Assembly: GCA_000169995.1 (NCBI GenBank)
Contig: AAZW01000003.1
Location: 186,001 to 250,000, forward strand
Source: Vibrionales bacterium SWAT-3
Lineage (GTDB): Bacteria > Pseudomonadota > Gammaproteobacteria > Enterobacterales > Vibrionaceae
Length of the DNA: 64,000 nucleotides
Direction: 5' to 3'
Position 1 is the first letter of the stretch, and each line of letters starts with the position of its first letter. The notes beneath the pieces were generated by a model. It was not told the origin of the DNA. It did no database searches and was given only the letters and a program-made list of their open reading frames with translations. Below, in pieces: positions 45,185 to 54,130 of the stretch. Both the position numbers and the translations under genes were made by a program.

Positions 45185-46485
45185 TAAAATCGTCCTTTGA
45201 TATTTAAAAGAATCATATGACTATCCGGTAAGTTGGCGTAAGCAGAATCACTTTTACCGCCTAGAAAGCGTGCAGCAAGTTCCAATTCCAACGATGAATC
45301 ACCATTATCGAAAGCCTGATAATTAAGCCACTGCGTAGCAATAAAGCCACCGTCCTGTGGAGACAGCATGACATCAAATGTAGGCGTAATATCTTCAAGC
45401 CAGCCATGTGCCGAGTCCAAAGACCAGTGAAACATGAGATTGTGTTGAACCAAATTCGCGTGTTGATAACCTTGAGCGTAAGAGCACGCCAACGATGTTG
45501 TCATGGGATTAAGAGACAAATATTCCGCATTCACTAAAGCACTTTGCCACTCAGAATCACTCCAAGCGCGGCTATCAAACCAGTATTCCAGTACCACATT
45601 GTGGCCCGTCTCGTTGGCCCATGTCAGTCCGACTAAGGCTTGGTAAGCCTCGCCCTGCTCTTCTAGATAAACCGGTTTATGCAGTGAGTTAGGCTGGCTG
45701 TAACCCAAACTTTGTCGCTGATAAACCATCGAACCGTGAAACTCCCACGCGAGGTTTAATACCGACACCAAGCTCGCTCCAAGCAAACCGTGGCGTACAT
45801 CGTCGTAATAAGCGACCCATTGATATTCGTGATCGCCTACTAAGTTGTAACGACGTAAGCCAAATCCTTGTTGCTGATTCTGCTTTTCGAACTCATTCAC
45901 GTCTTGGGAAGTCCATGATGAGTCGCTGTAAAGCAGTGTCCATTCGCCCGTCATATCGAACAGTGACGCTGAAGCCACACCTGCGCCCTCTTCTGCGACA
46001 ATGCCCACTGGGTTTTGTCGATAAGGCTTGATGATGTCTAAAGGTCGATAGCCATAGCCCACACCCCAATCAAGGCGAACCTTACCGAGTGTGACATCGA
46101 GGTAGTGATCACCGAATGCTGAATTAGACAATTCAACACCACCTTGCCAAAACAACTCGCGCACAATGAATTCCGATTCAAAGCTCGCCTCATTCCCCTG
46201 TGGGTCATTGCTCAAAATGTCGTTGGCTTTTACTGCAAACAGGCCAAGCCAATTGCCATATCCAACCTCAAGATCCAACAAACCATTAAGTGACTGGCGA
46301 TTGTCAGATTCGAAAGGGCTAAATGGCGACTCTCGCGATTCAACGGCTTCAGCACTCAGTTGCCAGTCCCACGCTAAGCTCAGATCGTCCGCTTGAGTCG
46401 TGTTACTCATACAAGACAATGCAAACAAGGTAGCGATTAAAGGCTTGATGTGGAATCGACGACGAGAAGCTCTCATGCCACCCAC
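45184..46485 (-). CDS. predicted outer-membrane beta-barrel protein
   Basis: 433 residues; no named family recognised. It begins with a signal-like segment (PLIATLFALSCMSNTTQA) with cleavage near residue 32. The mature part shows many alternating aromatic strands (WLGLFAVKAND, YLDVTLGKVRLDWGVGYGY, YQWVAYYDDV, NVVLEYWFDSRAWSD) and ends in MILLNIKGRF with a C-terminal Phe, the usual outer-membrane assembly signal. Start may be Met4. Sits directly between the LolA-like gene and the kinase. Confidence 0.75.
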   Translation of the reverse strand: MGGMRASRRRFHIKPLIATLFALSCMSNTTQADDLSLAWDWQLSAEAVESRESPFSPFESDNRQSLNGLLDLEVGYGNWLGLFAVKANDILSNDPQGNEASFESEFIVRELFWQGGVELSNSAFGDHYLDVTLGKVRLDWGVGYGYRPLDIIKPYRQNPVGIVAEEGAGVASASLFDMTGEWTLLYSDSSWTSQDVNEFEKQNQQQGFGLRRYNLVGDHEYQWVAYYDDVRHGLLGASLVSVLNLAWEFHGSMVYQRQSLGYSQPNSLHKPVYLEEQGEAYQALVGLTWANETGHNVVLEYWFDSRAWSDSEWQSALVNAEYLSLNPMTTSLACSYAQGYQHANLVQHNLMFHWSLDSAHGWLEDITPTFDVMLSPQDGGFIATQWLNYQAFDNGDSSLELELAARFLGGKSDSAYANLPDSHMILLNIKGRF

Positions 46486-47268
46486 CTAAAGCCCAGACAC
46501 GCTATTACGCGATAAGTAAGCAGGGTTGTAGTATTTATCTGCCAAGGCTTGTTCGCTTACCTCGCGATACTCAATCACGGTTTTCTTACTTGGTTGAATC
46601 TTATCGAGTAGGGTCATCGACACCACACTTGGCAAGCCATCTCGCACGCCTTCAGTAAACCACGCTTGCTTAGCTAGCTTTCCTGAACGCAGATACAGAT
46701 CCGCTTTGACTGGAAATGCTCGGTCTGCCGTTAACCACAGATCGATGGATTGATAACTCGCGCCCTTAGTCTTTGCGGTGAGTTTTAAGTGATGGGTATC
46801 AAGCTGATCACCACTTGGCATCTCAACCGATTGTTCAGCAACCCACTCGCCTTTGTAGTCTTCGCTCCACGTCAGCGTCGAGATGTCACCAACCGAAGCT
46901 TCACCAAGCAGTTTTTGCATCGGGGTGATACGAATTGGACGGCGAGATTTCGGCATCAGTAACCAATAGTTGTCCTCTATCATCAGCATCTTTTGACCCG
47001 CCTCGACCGCCGACTTGAAGACAACCAGCGACTCTCGGTTTGGTCTTGTGTAAACGTTATATTCACGGGTTTTGTCTAGTTGCTCGTCTTGATATAGCGC
47101 GACCAGAGAAACTACTTTCGACGCCTGTTCGCTGTTCAAACGGTAGCTGTCTGCCTTAGCAATCATCTCGGTAACTTGCTGTGAATCGATAGCCCAGCTT
47201 GATGCCGATACTAGAGCCAAGGCCAACGCAGAACCTAAAATAGTGAGCGAACGAGTAAATTTATACAT
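46486..47268 (-). CDS. LolA-like outer-membrane lipoprotein-sorting protein
   Basis: 260 residues with signal peptide (TILGSALALALVSASSWA). The fold pattern of LolA-like periplasmic carriers is visible: repeated strands VYTRPNRESLVVFKS, MLMIEDNYWLLMPKSRRPIRI, TKGASYQSIDLWLTADRAFPVKADLYLRSGKLAKQ. Such proteins accompany MacB/LolCDE-like ABC systems and are thought to carry hydrophobic cargo across the periplasm. Overlaps the permease stop by 8 bp and the barrel gene follows immediately. Confidence 0.87.
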   Translation of the reverse strand: MYKFTRSLTILGSALALALVSASSWAIDSQQVTEMIAKADSYRLNSEQASKVVSLVALYQDEQLDKTREYNVYTRPNRESLVVFKSAVEAGQKMLMIEDNYWLLMPKSRRPIRITPMQKLLGEASVGDISTLTWSEDYKGEWVAEQSVEMPSGDQLDTHHLKLTAKTKGASYQSIDLWLTADRAFPVKADLYLRSGKLAKQAWFTEGVRDGLPSVVSMTLLDKIQPSKKTVIEYREVSEQALADKYYNPAYLSRNSVSGL

Positions 47269-48550
47269 AAACCAGCGCCTCCGTGATTGGCTTATTTACG
47301 CCTTTGCGAGCAGAGAAATAAGCAGCCAACAAACAGATTGTCAGCACACCCAAAGTGGCGTAACCAACCAATTCCAATGAGAAGTAAATATTGAGTGGGT
47401 AACCTTCGGTTCTTCCAGGAGGTGGTGGCATTTGCACATCAATCACCAGCAATAACACCGACACTAAACCACTCACTAGTGCGCCTATCGCACTGCCAAT
47501 CACCGCCAGTAAGCCCGCCTCTTTTAGAAAACCCGCCACGATTTCAGAAGGGTAACTGCCAAGTGCCGATAAGGTGCCGATTTCACGAGTGCGTTCTGTC
47601 ACCGACATGGTCATGGTATTGAACAGCGACACAAACACTACCAATGCCATCACTGCGCCCATAATGCCGAAGATACGGTCGTAAAGGTCTTTAACCTTGG
47701 TGTAGAAAAACGCGCGATCTTGCCATGGGGTAAGCTCAATATATGAGCCTTGTTGACCAACTTGCTTGTCCAAAGCCAATTGGATGCGTTGTTGAACCGT
47801 CGAAGTCTTGTTAGTTTCAAAAAGAAATACCGACAAGGTGCTGACTTTCTCTGACGCTAAAAGCTCTTGGGCGGTGGTGATATGTACGTACAACTGACGT
47901 TTATCCAACTCAGGCACACCAGTCGAGTAAATACCCTGCACCTTAAAATCAAAGGCATTCAATGCACCATCACTAGTGGTGGCAAGCAGTGTGACCCAAT
48001 CACCAACGGCCACTTTGAGGTTACGAGCAAGGTCGGTTCCGAGCATCACTTGTGGCTCTTGGCTGTCGTATCTTGGTGATTTCACATCCGAGAGGGTTTG
48101 ACCGCTGCGCACGTCAAGGAAAGGTCCTTTCATATCGAACTCTCGCTCATTAACGCCTGTTCCCATAAAGATGGTCGACTTGCTTCCGTTAGACACCAAA
48201 CCACTAAAGTAAACTCGTGGCTGCACCCCACGCACATCGCTGTCGCCAATAATGCTCTTGGTGAACGCTTGAACGTTATCTAGACCATTGCTCAGCGGCA
48301 TATCTTCGTCTTGTTCAAAATAACCCGGCGTACTCAAAGTAAGGTGACCCGTATCGCGCGCGGTCGATTCCTTTAAGGATTCGTAGGTGTAAAGTCCATA
48401 ACCGCCCGCACTAGTCAGCGCAAACACGGCAATCGCGATGATCAACACCGAAAGCAGACTACGTCGACCATTTCTCAATAGATTGAGCCATGCCAAACGC
48501 ACCGAAGTTGGAATTAAAACGGAGCTAAAGCCTTGCGTTAACTTGCCCAT
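47261..48550 (-). CDS. FtsX/MacB-like ABC transporter permease
   Basis: 429 residues. N-terminal membrane helix (SLLSVLIIAIAVFALTSAGG), a large periplasmic MacB-PCD-like domain (about 45-285), then three C-terminal helices (GIMGAVMALVVFVSLFNTMT, AGLLAVIGSAIGALVSGLVSVLLL, LVGYATLGVLTICLLAAYF). The TERTREIGTLSALGSYPSEI coupling segment is typical of the LolC/E-MacB-FtsX group. Overlaps the ATPase gene by 13 bp. Confidence 0.92.
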   Translation of the reverse strand: MGKLTQGFSSVLIPTSVRLAWLNLLRNGRRSLLSVLIIAIAVFALTSAGGYGLYTYESLKESTARDTGHLTLSTPGYFEQDEDMPLSNGLDNVQAFTKSIIGDSDVRGVQPRVYFSGLVSNGSKSTIFMGTGVNEREFDMKGPFLDVRSGQTLSDVKSPRYDSQEPQVMLGTDLARNLKVAVGDWVTLLATTSDGALNAFDFKVQGIYSTGVPELDKRQLYVHITTAQELLASEKVSTLSVFLFETNKTSTVQQRIQLALDKQVGQQGSYIELTPWQDRAFFYTKVKDLYDRIFGIMGAVMALVVFVSLFNTMTMSVTERTREIGTLSALGSYPSEIVAGFLKEAGLLAVIGSAIGALVSGLVSVLLLVIDVQMPPPPGRTEGYPLNIYFSLELVGYATLGVLTICLLAAYFSARKGVNKPITEALVYV

Positions 48551-49236
48551 GAGATCGCCTCCATTGCTTCGGCTTGCAGCGCCAGTTGCCCATCGATAAG
48601 TTCAATCACTCGATCACAACGCTGCGCCATTCTTGGGTCGTGCGTTGCGACGATAAAGGTGGTGCCCATCTCGTGCCCGAGCTCTTTCATAATGTCGATC
48701 ACCAGATTGGCGGTATGGCTGTCTAAGCTAGCAGTCGGCTCATCGGCAATCACTAGGCTTGGGTTGTGGACCAGTGCTCTGGCTATTGCGACACGTTGCT
48801 GCTGGCCACCTGAAAGGTTATCTGGGCGGTGATGGATGTACTCCCCTAGCCCAACACGCTCTAACATATCTTGCGCTCTGGTCTGCTGTTCTTGCTTCGT
48901 GCATTGGTTCAACATCAATGGGTAAGCGACGTTCTCAAGCGCTGTCATCACCGGAACCAGATTGAAGCGCTGAAACACAAAGCCCAACGACTGGCGGCGA
49001 AAACGCGCAGCAGCAATCTGCTCTGTTGGATACGCTTTGCCATCAATAGTTATCTCACCTCGATAGTCCATATCCAACAAACCTAGGATGTTCAACAGTG
49101 TACTTTTTCCAGAACCCGACGGGCCGCACAGTGCCACCATTTCACCACGTCTGATCTGCCCATCGACTCCCTTGAGTGCGTCTACACTTTGTCCACCCGT
49201 GAGATACGACTTGCCGATTTCTTTAAATTCAATCAT
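48538..49236 (-). CDS. LolD/MacB-like ABC transporter ATP-binding protein
   Basis: 232 residues, full ABC ATPase: Walker A GPSGSGKST, Q-loop FVFQRFNLVPVMTA, signature LSGGQQQRVAIARAL, Walker B LVIADEPTASLD, and switch His in VATHDPRMA. Belongs with the permease to a mechanotransmission-type ABC system that acts on periplasmic or membrane cargo rather than pumping through the membrane. First intact gene of the operon. Confidence 0.94.
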   Translation of the reverse strand: MIEFKEIGKSYLTGGQSVDALKGVDGQIRRGEMVALCGPSGSGKSTLLNILGLLDMDYRGEITIDGKAYPTEQIAAARFRRQSLGFVFQRFNLVPVMTALENVAYPLMLNQCTKQEQQTRAQDMLERVGLGEYIHHRPDNLSGGQQQRVAIARALVHNPSLVIADEPTASLDSHTANLVIDIMKELGHEMGTTFIVATHDPRMAQRCDRVIELIDGQLALQAEAMEAISWAS

Positions 49237-49302
49237 TCCGTTTTCCTCTGATTACTAACCAACTGTTTAGCTTCCATGCCCTTTATTTCGCTTTCGCAAC
49301 TA

Positions 49303-49618
49303 TTACTTGGCTTTCGCTATTAGGGCCTTCGCAGTCATCGTTTCGATGTTGTCGGCATCGGCCATTTCCATTTGTTTTAACCACGCTTGTGCTTGCGTTA
49401 GGTCTTCAGCACGAATCGATGCAGTAATTGCGTAGCGATAAATCCATGAGGTTGCAGAGAAGTGCTGTTGTTGAAATTCATCTTCCGCGAGTAGAGAGAG
49501 GAACAGGTCGTAACCGCGATCAAAGTGGTTAAACATGTCAGGTAGAGAGGTGTAAGTCACCGCGGCCATGGCACGAGTCAGGTAAGAATCTGGTAACCCT
49601 TGAACACGAGGTTGTTCA
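49303..49618 (-). pseudogene. C-terminal fragment of a TPR-like protein, truncated by IS
   Basis: The frame is open from the IS boundary (49618) to 49303, about 105 codons: EQPRVQGLPDSYLTRAMAAV, then ATSWIYRYAITASIRAEDL and TQAQAWLKQMEMADADNIET. The helix-pair spacing is TPR-like. The N-terminal part is not found beyond the IS at 50853 or elsewhere in the window. An internal ATG at 49569 could allow a short product. Probably the original first gene of the ABC operon, 66 bp before the ATPase. Confidence 0.7.
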
Positions 49619-50852
49619 AAGGGCGCGAATATACTTTGTTAATCTGATGTAAAAAGAACTTTTTCCCTGTAATCTTTATTCCATGCGGCTTGGTTCATCT
49701 TTCTTGGTACAGACAAGTTACCCTCTGATTTTCTAAATAGGTTCTGCACAAAGCGACGACAACAAGCCATATTCAACGCTGAATCCCCAGCGTAAATTCG
49801 CTGCTCGTCTTCTTTGAAAATTACGTCCAACGCCCAGTGCTGCTGATTCTCAATATGCCAATGCTTTCTTGTTGCCTTTGAGGCTAACTCTAAAGATAAA
49901 TGGTCTGTGCAAATATAGTACGAGGTTTCATAACTTCCTTTCCCTTTGACACTCCTATCTCTTACCACTGCAACAATGCTTTTTACGAGACACCACTTCT
50001 GTCTGAGTGCTTCGCTGAAGGCTGCAGGAAGCACGTAAACCTCACGAACCTCTTTTCTACCATGCCCTTTCTCTTCCGTGATGTATGATTCCTGTTTATC
50101 TTCAGGCAAAGCCCAATAGTCTTGGAATTGCACATCAATTTCTGCTAATAAACTTGGTTGATTCAGTTTAACTTGTACTAGGATATCTCCACCTTTATCA
50201 ACTACTTTATTCAGTGTTTCAACCTGACAATGCAGGGCATCAGCAGTTAATAAACATCCTTTGATATCTAAAGCGTCTAGCATGTTTCTTATTGCTAGCA
50301 GCTCCATACCTTTGCCGTCACAAGGTTGGTGTGTGAGAGTCAAACCCTCGTCTACATCAAATGCCGAAACCATATAGAGGGGGTGCTGTTGTTTGCTTGC
50401 TTTTGCCCCTTTTAGAACCTTCCCATCAACACTGATTATAGGCTGTGCATGCTTCTCTCTGTGCAAATTGACCCAGCCCACCATAGCTTCCAATAGCGTC
50501 TCTGGCACAACGGATCTCATGATCGCAGCTATATTATGTCGAGTGGGAAGACCATTTTCGTAGGGGAAATACTCACGTAACCACTCGATATTTCCTTCAC
50601 CGAAATCCTTAATCTCTGTCCATTTATTTTGACCACAAATCATGGCTGTTATGACCACGAAAGCGACTTCCATAACAGGATAAACTTGATTGATGTGCGA
50701 ACGGGTATCTTTCACTTTTTTAAGTTGCTCAATGATAATCATGTGCGAATTTCTCATGTTTTTTTACTTCATGATCAGATCGTGATTATCTAAAAAAGTT
50801 CCCTGTAAAATAAATCCATTATTTTCAATGGTTAAAGTTCGATCCCGCCCTT
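49619..50852 (-). mobile_element. ISAs1-family insertion sequence, copy 2
   Basis: 1234 bp, same ends as copy 1 (AAGGGCG...CGCCCTT), opposite orientation. The flanks show no target duplication: the ten bases before 49619 (AGGTTGTTCA) do not match those after 50852 (GCCAATATAT). Both adjoining genes are truncated at the boundary, so host DNA has probably been lost next to or between IS copies. Confidence 0.92.
49639..50757 (-). CDS. ISAs1-family transposase (copy 2)
   Basis: 372 residues, complete and identical to copy 1 except Asp for Tyr in QFQDYWALPED. With both copies intact and inverted relative to each other, about 8 kb apart, the intervening segment could invert by homologous recombination. 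Confidence 0.93.
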   Translation of the reverse strand: MRNSHMIIIEQLKKVKDTRSHINQVYPVMEVAFVVITAMICGQNKWTEIKDFGEGNIEWLREYFPYENGLPTRHNIAAIMRSVVPETLLEAMVGWVNLHREKHAQPIISVDGKVLKGAKASKQQHPLYMVSAFDVDEGLTLTHQPCDGKGMELLAIRNMLDALDIKGCLLTADALHCQVETLNKVVDKGGDILVQVKLNQPSLLAEIDVQFQDYWALPEDKQESYITEEKGHGRKEVREVYVLPAAFSEALRQKWCLVKSIVAVVRDRSVKGKGSYETSYYICTDHLSLELASKATRKHWHIENQQHWALDVIFKEDEQRIYAGDSALNMACCRRFVQNLFRKSEGNLSVPRKMNQAAWNKDYREKVLFTSD

Positions 50853-51270
50853 GCCAATATATATCGAACATCGATTGAGCATCAAAATCAAAGTAACCAT
50901 CGCGAACCATAGAGTGGCCAAGACCTTCAGTACATAAATCATTGATATTGCTAACCAAAGTATAAGTAAAAGGTCTAGGTCGAAGAATATTAAGAATCAA
51001 TTGATTATCTTGAAGAATGGAATGCTGTTTTATCGCTTCATAACTCAGCTCTGTGCCATAACTCAGAGAGTTAGACACTTCATAACAAGTGCTATTAACC
51101 ACTTGTATTGTTCTTGTAGTCTCATTTTCGATAACTTTAATTTCGCCGTCTCGTTGGCTAAACCAAACCCCATTAATATCATGGGTCTGGTCTTTTTTAA
51201 CTTGTTCGCTATGGCATGCGAATGAGCCTTGAATTAAAGCAAGTGTCATCAAATATTTAAGAGGTTTCAT
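50764..51270 (-). pseudogene. lipoprotein of unknown function, C-terminus replaced by IS sequence
   Basis: 168 codons. Signal peptide with a lipobox-like GSFAC (Cys about residue 19). The mature part has INGVWFSQRDGEIKVIENE and a repeated extracellular-strand pattern; no family recognised. The host part ends at DIYWQ; the last 28 residues (from GRDRTLTIENNGF to NHDLIMK) are read from the left end of the IS copy 2. A stable hybrid protein is possible, but the original C-terminus is gone. Confidence 0.72.
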
Positions 51271-51455
51271 TTTATTACTCCACTATACTGAAGTTAAAAA
51301 TGATAAATTAATTTAATGATAATCAGTGTAGATATATGTATGTTTTATGTAACTAAGCCTATTACATCGTTAATTAGAATAGAATAAATTAACATTATCA
51401 AATTTAAATAAACCTAATTTAAACCTGACTAATTTAGAGGGTTTAGAATAAAAAA

Positions 51456-51479
51456 GAGCCTATATTAAAATATAGGCTC
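51456..51479. terminator. terminator downstream of OsmC-type gene
   Basis: GAGCCTATATT at 51456-51466 and its complement at 51469-51479, preceded by an A-run that gives a U-tract on the minus strand. Lies 67 bp after the OsmC stop. Confidence 0.85.
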
Positions 51480-51546
51480 AAAGCAGTGGCAGTGCATAAA
51501 TTAAAAAGGTTTCTATACTTTTAGCTAATTAAATAAAATCGTTTAA

Positions 51547-52092
51547 TTAAGCCACAATCGCTGATACTTTAACGGCATCACTGATTGTTCGGTAATTCGG
51601 AGAAAATTGTTGGACCCCAGCAATAACTTCATCGTAATCAGCTTGAGTACCATCACCTTGAACTTCAAACTGAAATTGGATCTCTTCGAAGCCAACCGGA
51701 GCTTCTTCAGCTACATTCAAGAACCCACGAAGATCCAAAGCACCTTTGATGGTCAACTTTACAGACTCTAAACGAATGCCGCGGGCACTAGCGCCTGCAA
51801 CAAAACCAACCATCATACAGCCAGCCATGCCACCCAACAGGTAATCTTGTGGCGTAGGGTATGCGTTATTGCCAAGAAGCTCTTCTGGTTCACCCACGTC
51901 GAAAGTAAAATCTTTAACGATTTCTGTTCCACCTACCTTTTGGTTCAACGTGCGAATTTCGCTATGAACACCGCCTTTCCATTCAGCAACAATGCCGTAT
52001 TCAGATACCGCTTGTGTTGCATCATCAGTAATAACTTTCGTATAAGCTGATAGGTCTTCTAAGTTAAGGCCATTTAATGGTGCATTACTCAT
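51547..52092 (-). CDS. OsmC family protein
   Basis: 181 residues from ATG 52092 (MSNAPLNGLNLEDL); the frame is open to 52233, inside the SDR gene. OsmC fold with the peroxidatic-type Cys in GGMAGCMMVGFVAGAS; the second Cys expected near the C-terminus is not present (FSPNYRTISDAV), so classical two-Cys peroxidase chemistry is doubtful. PTPQDYLLGG fits the branch. Probably co-transcribed with the SDR upstream and controlled by the neighbouring TetR protein. Confidence 0.87.
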   Translation of the reverse strand: MSNAPLNGLNLEDLSAYTKVITDDATQAVSEYGIVAEWKGGVHSEIRTLNQKVGGTEIVKDFTFDVGEPEELLGNNAYPTPQDYLLGGMAGCMMVGFVAGASARGIRLESVKLTIKGALDLRGFLNVAEEAPVGFEEIQFQFEVQGDGTQADYDEVIAGVQQFSPNYRTISDAVKVSAIVA

Positions 52093-52175
52093 GTTAAATC
52101 CTTTAATTATTTCTTGTTTATAGTGATTAATATTCATGTAGCGCCTCCCACACAGCGTGGAAGGCGACAAGTAAT

Positions 52176-52946
52176 TTAGTTTCGACCCGCCATCACGCCG
52201 CCATCGACATTTAGAATCGTGCCCGTTACCCAAGAAGACTTATTCGATAGTAGATATTCAATCGCGTCAGCAACATCGTCTGTAGAACCAATTCGACCGA
52301 TTGGGTGGAAATCGTTAAAGCCTTGTAGTGCAGATTCAATCTCGTCTTCAGCGATGAATGACTTATAAATTGTCGACATCACGACTGCTGGAGCCACAGC
52401 GTTTACACGTACACCGTGGTCGCCTAGTTCAATGGCCAGGTTTTTTGTCAGTGCATGTAGTGCCGCTTTCTGCATAGAGTAAGCTGAAGAAGGCGTTGCT
52501 TTAATTGCTTGATGTACCCACATAGAACCGATGTTTACAATTGCGCCACCACCGTGTTGTTTCATATTTTTCGCAACGGCTTGTGTAATGAAGAAGAAAG
52601 CGCGGTTCATATCTAACTGAAGGTCGTAATCTTGCTCAGAATGCTCAAGGAAATCGACAGGTTTGAAGAAACCAGCCGCATTCACCAAGTAGCCAATGTG
52701 ACGTTTTTCTGCATTTAACTGTTCAATAAAGCTTTGAACAGCAGAAGGGTCGTATAAATCAACCTGAGCAGTTTCAACATGACCATTCGTGGTTGATTCC
52801 AGATCCAATTTTGCTTCAGCAAGATTCTGTTTGTCATGAGAGAGAATCATTACAGGCACACCAGACTTAAGCAGTCGCTCTGCTGTTGCTTTACCCATAC
52901 CAGAAGAACCGCCAACAATTAGTGCAATAGAAGATGTGTTAAACAT
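52176..52946 (-). CDS. short-chain dehydrogenase/reductase
   Basis: 256 residues, classical [29 protein letters not shown] (Ser), YSMQK (Tyr-x3-Lys), [27 protein letters not shown]. First gene of the SDR-OsmC unit; its start is preceded by a near-perfect TetR-type palindrome at 52967-52988, so it is most likely repressed by the TetR-family protein at 53392. Substrate unknown. Confidence 0.92.
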   Translation of the reverse strand: MFNTSSIALIVGGSSGMGKATAERLLKSGVPVMILSHDKQNLAEAKLDLESTTNGHVETAQVDLYDPSAVQSFIEQLNAEKRHIGYLVNAAGFFKPVDFLEHSEQDYDLQLDMNRAFFFITQAVAKNMKQHGGGAIVNIGSMWVHQAIKATPSSAYSMQKAALHALTKNLAIELGDHGVRVNAVAPAVVMSTIYKSFIAEDEIESALQGFNDFHPIGRIGSTDDVADAIEYLLSNKSSWVTGTILNVDGGVMAGRN

Positions 52947-52966
52947 AATGAAATCCTTAATTCAAA

Positions 52967-52988
52967 ACCTACCTACTAGTAGATAGGT
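52967..52988. promoter_or_regulatory. TetR-type operator upstream of the SDR gene
   Basis: 22-bp palindrome with core CTACTAGTAG and arms ACCTA/TAGGT, one mismatch per arm. It begins 21 bp before the SDR start. Related sequences occur at 53075-53105 and upstream of tetR (54015-54035). Confidence 0.65.
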
Positions 52989-53074
52989 TAATTATTCAAA
53001 AAAATGGAGGAGTAGTAGAGACCATCTCCTCGTCAGTGGGTGTACTTTAAGATCGGATCGGTTTCACGTCAACA

Positions 53075-53105
53075 AATTTATCTACCTACCAGTAGTAGAT
53101 AAATT
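53075..53105. promoter_or_regulatory. second operator-like inverted repeat
   Basis: AATTTATCTAC at 53075-53085 and its exact complement at 53095-53105 around CTACCAGTA. It shares the TATCTAC / GTAG elements with the operators at 52967 and 54015. Confidence 0.6.
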
Positions 53106-53255
53106 GTAATCCAACAAAATTCTATTTATCAGATATATATATGATTAAATTATTTTATATAAATGAGTGTCAGTCTCATGAAAAGTGTCTAAAACACCAT
53201 TTAGTGAGTCATATCCATTACGAATTTTGTCCAATGATCAGTTTTTAGACATAAA

Positions 53256-53279
53256 AAAGCGAGGGCTAAGCCTCGCTTT
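53256..53279 (-). terminator. tetR terminator
   Basis: AAAGCGAGG at 53256-53264 and its complement at 53271-53279, with an A-run before it (U-tract on the minus strand). Confidence 0.85.
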
Positions 53280-53391
53280 CAAAACTACAATCTCTTTTGG
53301 GTTGCACTACGTCCAACATATCTACAGCGCGATGACAATGTCTCCTACAAAGCCGATTGCTATACCGCGCCGTATCAATCTGAGCGATATA

Positions 53392-53964
53392 CTATGACGC
53401 CTTCAGAATGTTTAAACAGCTGGCTTTCACCGAACGGATATAGTCTGTGTCCTTGAATTGAGACAGTAAAATCCCCCCCTCCAAGGCGACAAAAATTAGC
53501 CTCGCAGCTTGAGTCGCTTCTAATCCAGAACGGAAATGTCCACTCGCAATCCCCTGCTCTATGCTTTTACGAATAAAGTCTTCATTGATTTGAACAAATT
53601 TAGACAATAGGCTTTCCAAACCATCCGCCAAAAAATAGAAGTCAGAAGCATACATACCACATAGACACAGTTTGTTGTTCTCGCGTACATCAACAAAAAT
53701 GTCGGCTAACGCTTCAATTTTACCTTCTGCAGAGATGTCTTGACTCTCGATCCGCTTTAACGCTACTTCGTAATTAACAAGGTAACGTTCAAATACCGTT
53801 TGAGCCAGGTCTTGTTTCGTTTTGAAATGATAATGGATACTCGCAGTCTTTATCCCAAGCTCATTTTGAATGTCGCGAAAACTGAAGCCATTAAAACCTC
53901 GGCTTTGCATATAACTTTCAGCTAAATCGACGATCTTTTCTGCCGTTGGATTAAGTTCTTTCAT
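53392..53964 (-). CDS. TetR-family transcriptional regulator
   Basis: 190 residues from ATG 53964 (MKELNPTAEKIVDL); open to 54012. Helix-turn-helix: FSFRDIQNELGIKTASIHYHFKTKQDLAQTVFERYL, classical TetR. The C-terminal ligand domain contains Cys residues (NNKLCLCGMYAS) that could sense oxidants or electrophiles, in keeping with the OsmC gene nearby. An operator-like sequence 50 bp upstream of its own start suggests autoregulation. Confidence 0.92.
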   Translation of the reverse strand: MKELNPTAEKIVDLAESYMQSRGFNGFSFRDIQNELGIKTASIHYHFKTKQDLAQTVFERYLVNYEVALKRIESQDISAEGKIEALADIFVDVRENNKLCLCGMYASDFYFLADGLESLLSKFVQINEDFIRKSIEQGIASGHFRSGLEATQAARLIFVALEGGILLSQFKDTDYIRSVKASCLNILKAS

Positions 53965-54014
53965 ATTAATTCCACCTATATTTTGGGGGAATATAGCATA
54001 ATTCACAGGCATCG

Positions 54015-54035
54015 CCTATCTATCAGTAGGTATGG
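54015..54035. promoter_or_regulatory. operator-like sequence upstream of tetR
   Basis: CCTATCTATCAGTAGGTAT resembles the operators near the SDR gene (TATCTA, AGTAGGTA). It is positioned for autorepression of tetR. Confidence 0.55.
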
Positions 54036-54073
54036 AATTCCAAGAGGTGTAAAGTTCGAGTGTGGGTGGGCAA

Positions 54074-54103
54074 AAAAATAGCCACTGATTAGCGGCTATT
54101 TTT
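54074..54103 (-). terminator. terminator of the beta-hydroxyacid dehydrogenase gene
   Basis: AAAAATAGCC at 54074-54083 and its complement at 54094-54103; A- and T-runs on both sides. It lies 27 bp after the minus-strand stop at 54131. Confidence 0.85.
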
Positions 54104-54130
54104 AGTTATCTAAACGAAGTTTCTATCTTT

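Larger units (their letters stand above)
52947..53391. other. SDR promoter region with TetR-type operators
   Basis: 445 bp without a gene. It holds two operator-like palindromes near the SDR start, AT-rich DNA at 53105-53165, and the TetR terminator at 53256-53279. Nothing coding is supported. Confidence 0.6.

Noticed and set aside
40554-50852. Possible inversion of the segment between the two ISAs1 copies
   Set aside because: Copy 1 has a perfect target duplication and joins one gene in frame, so a reciprocal exchange between the copies has not left a trace here.
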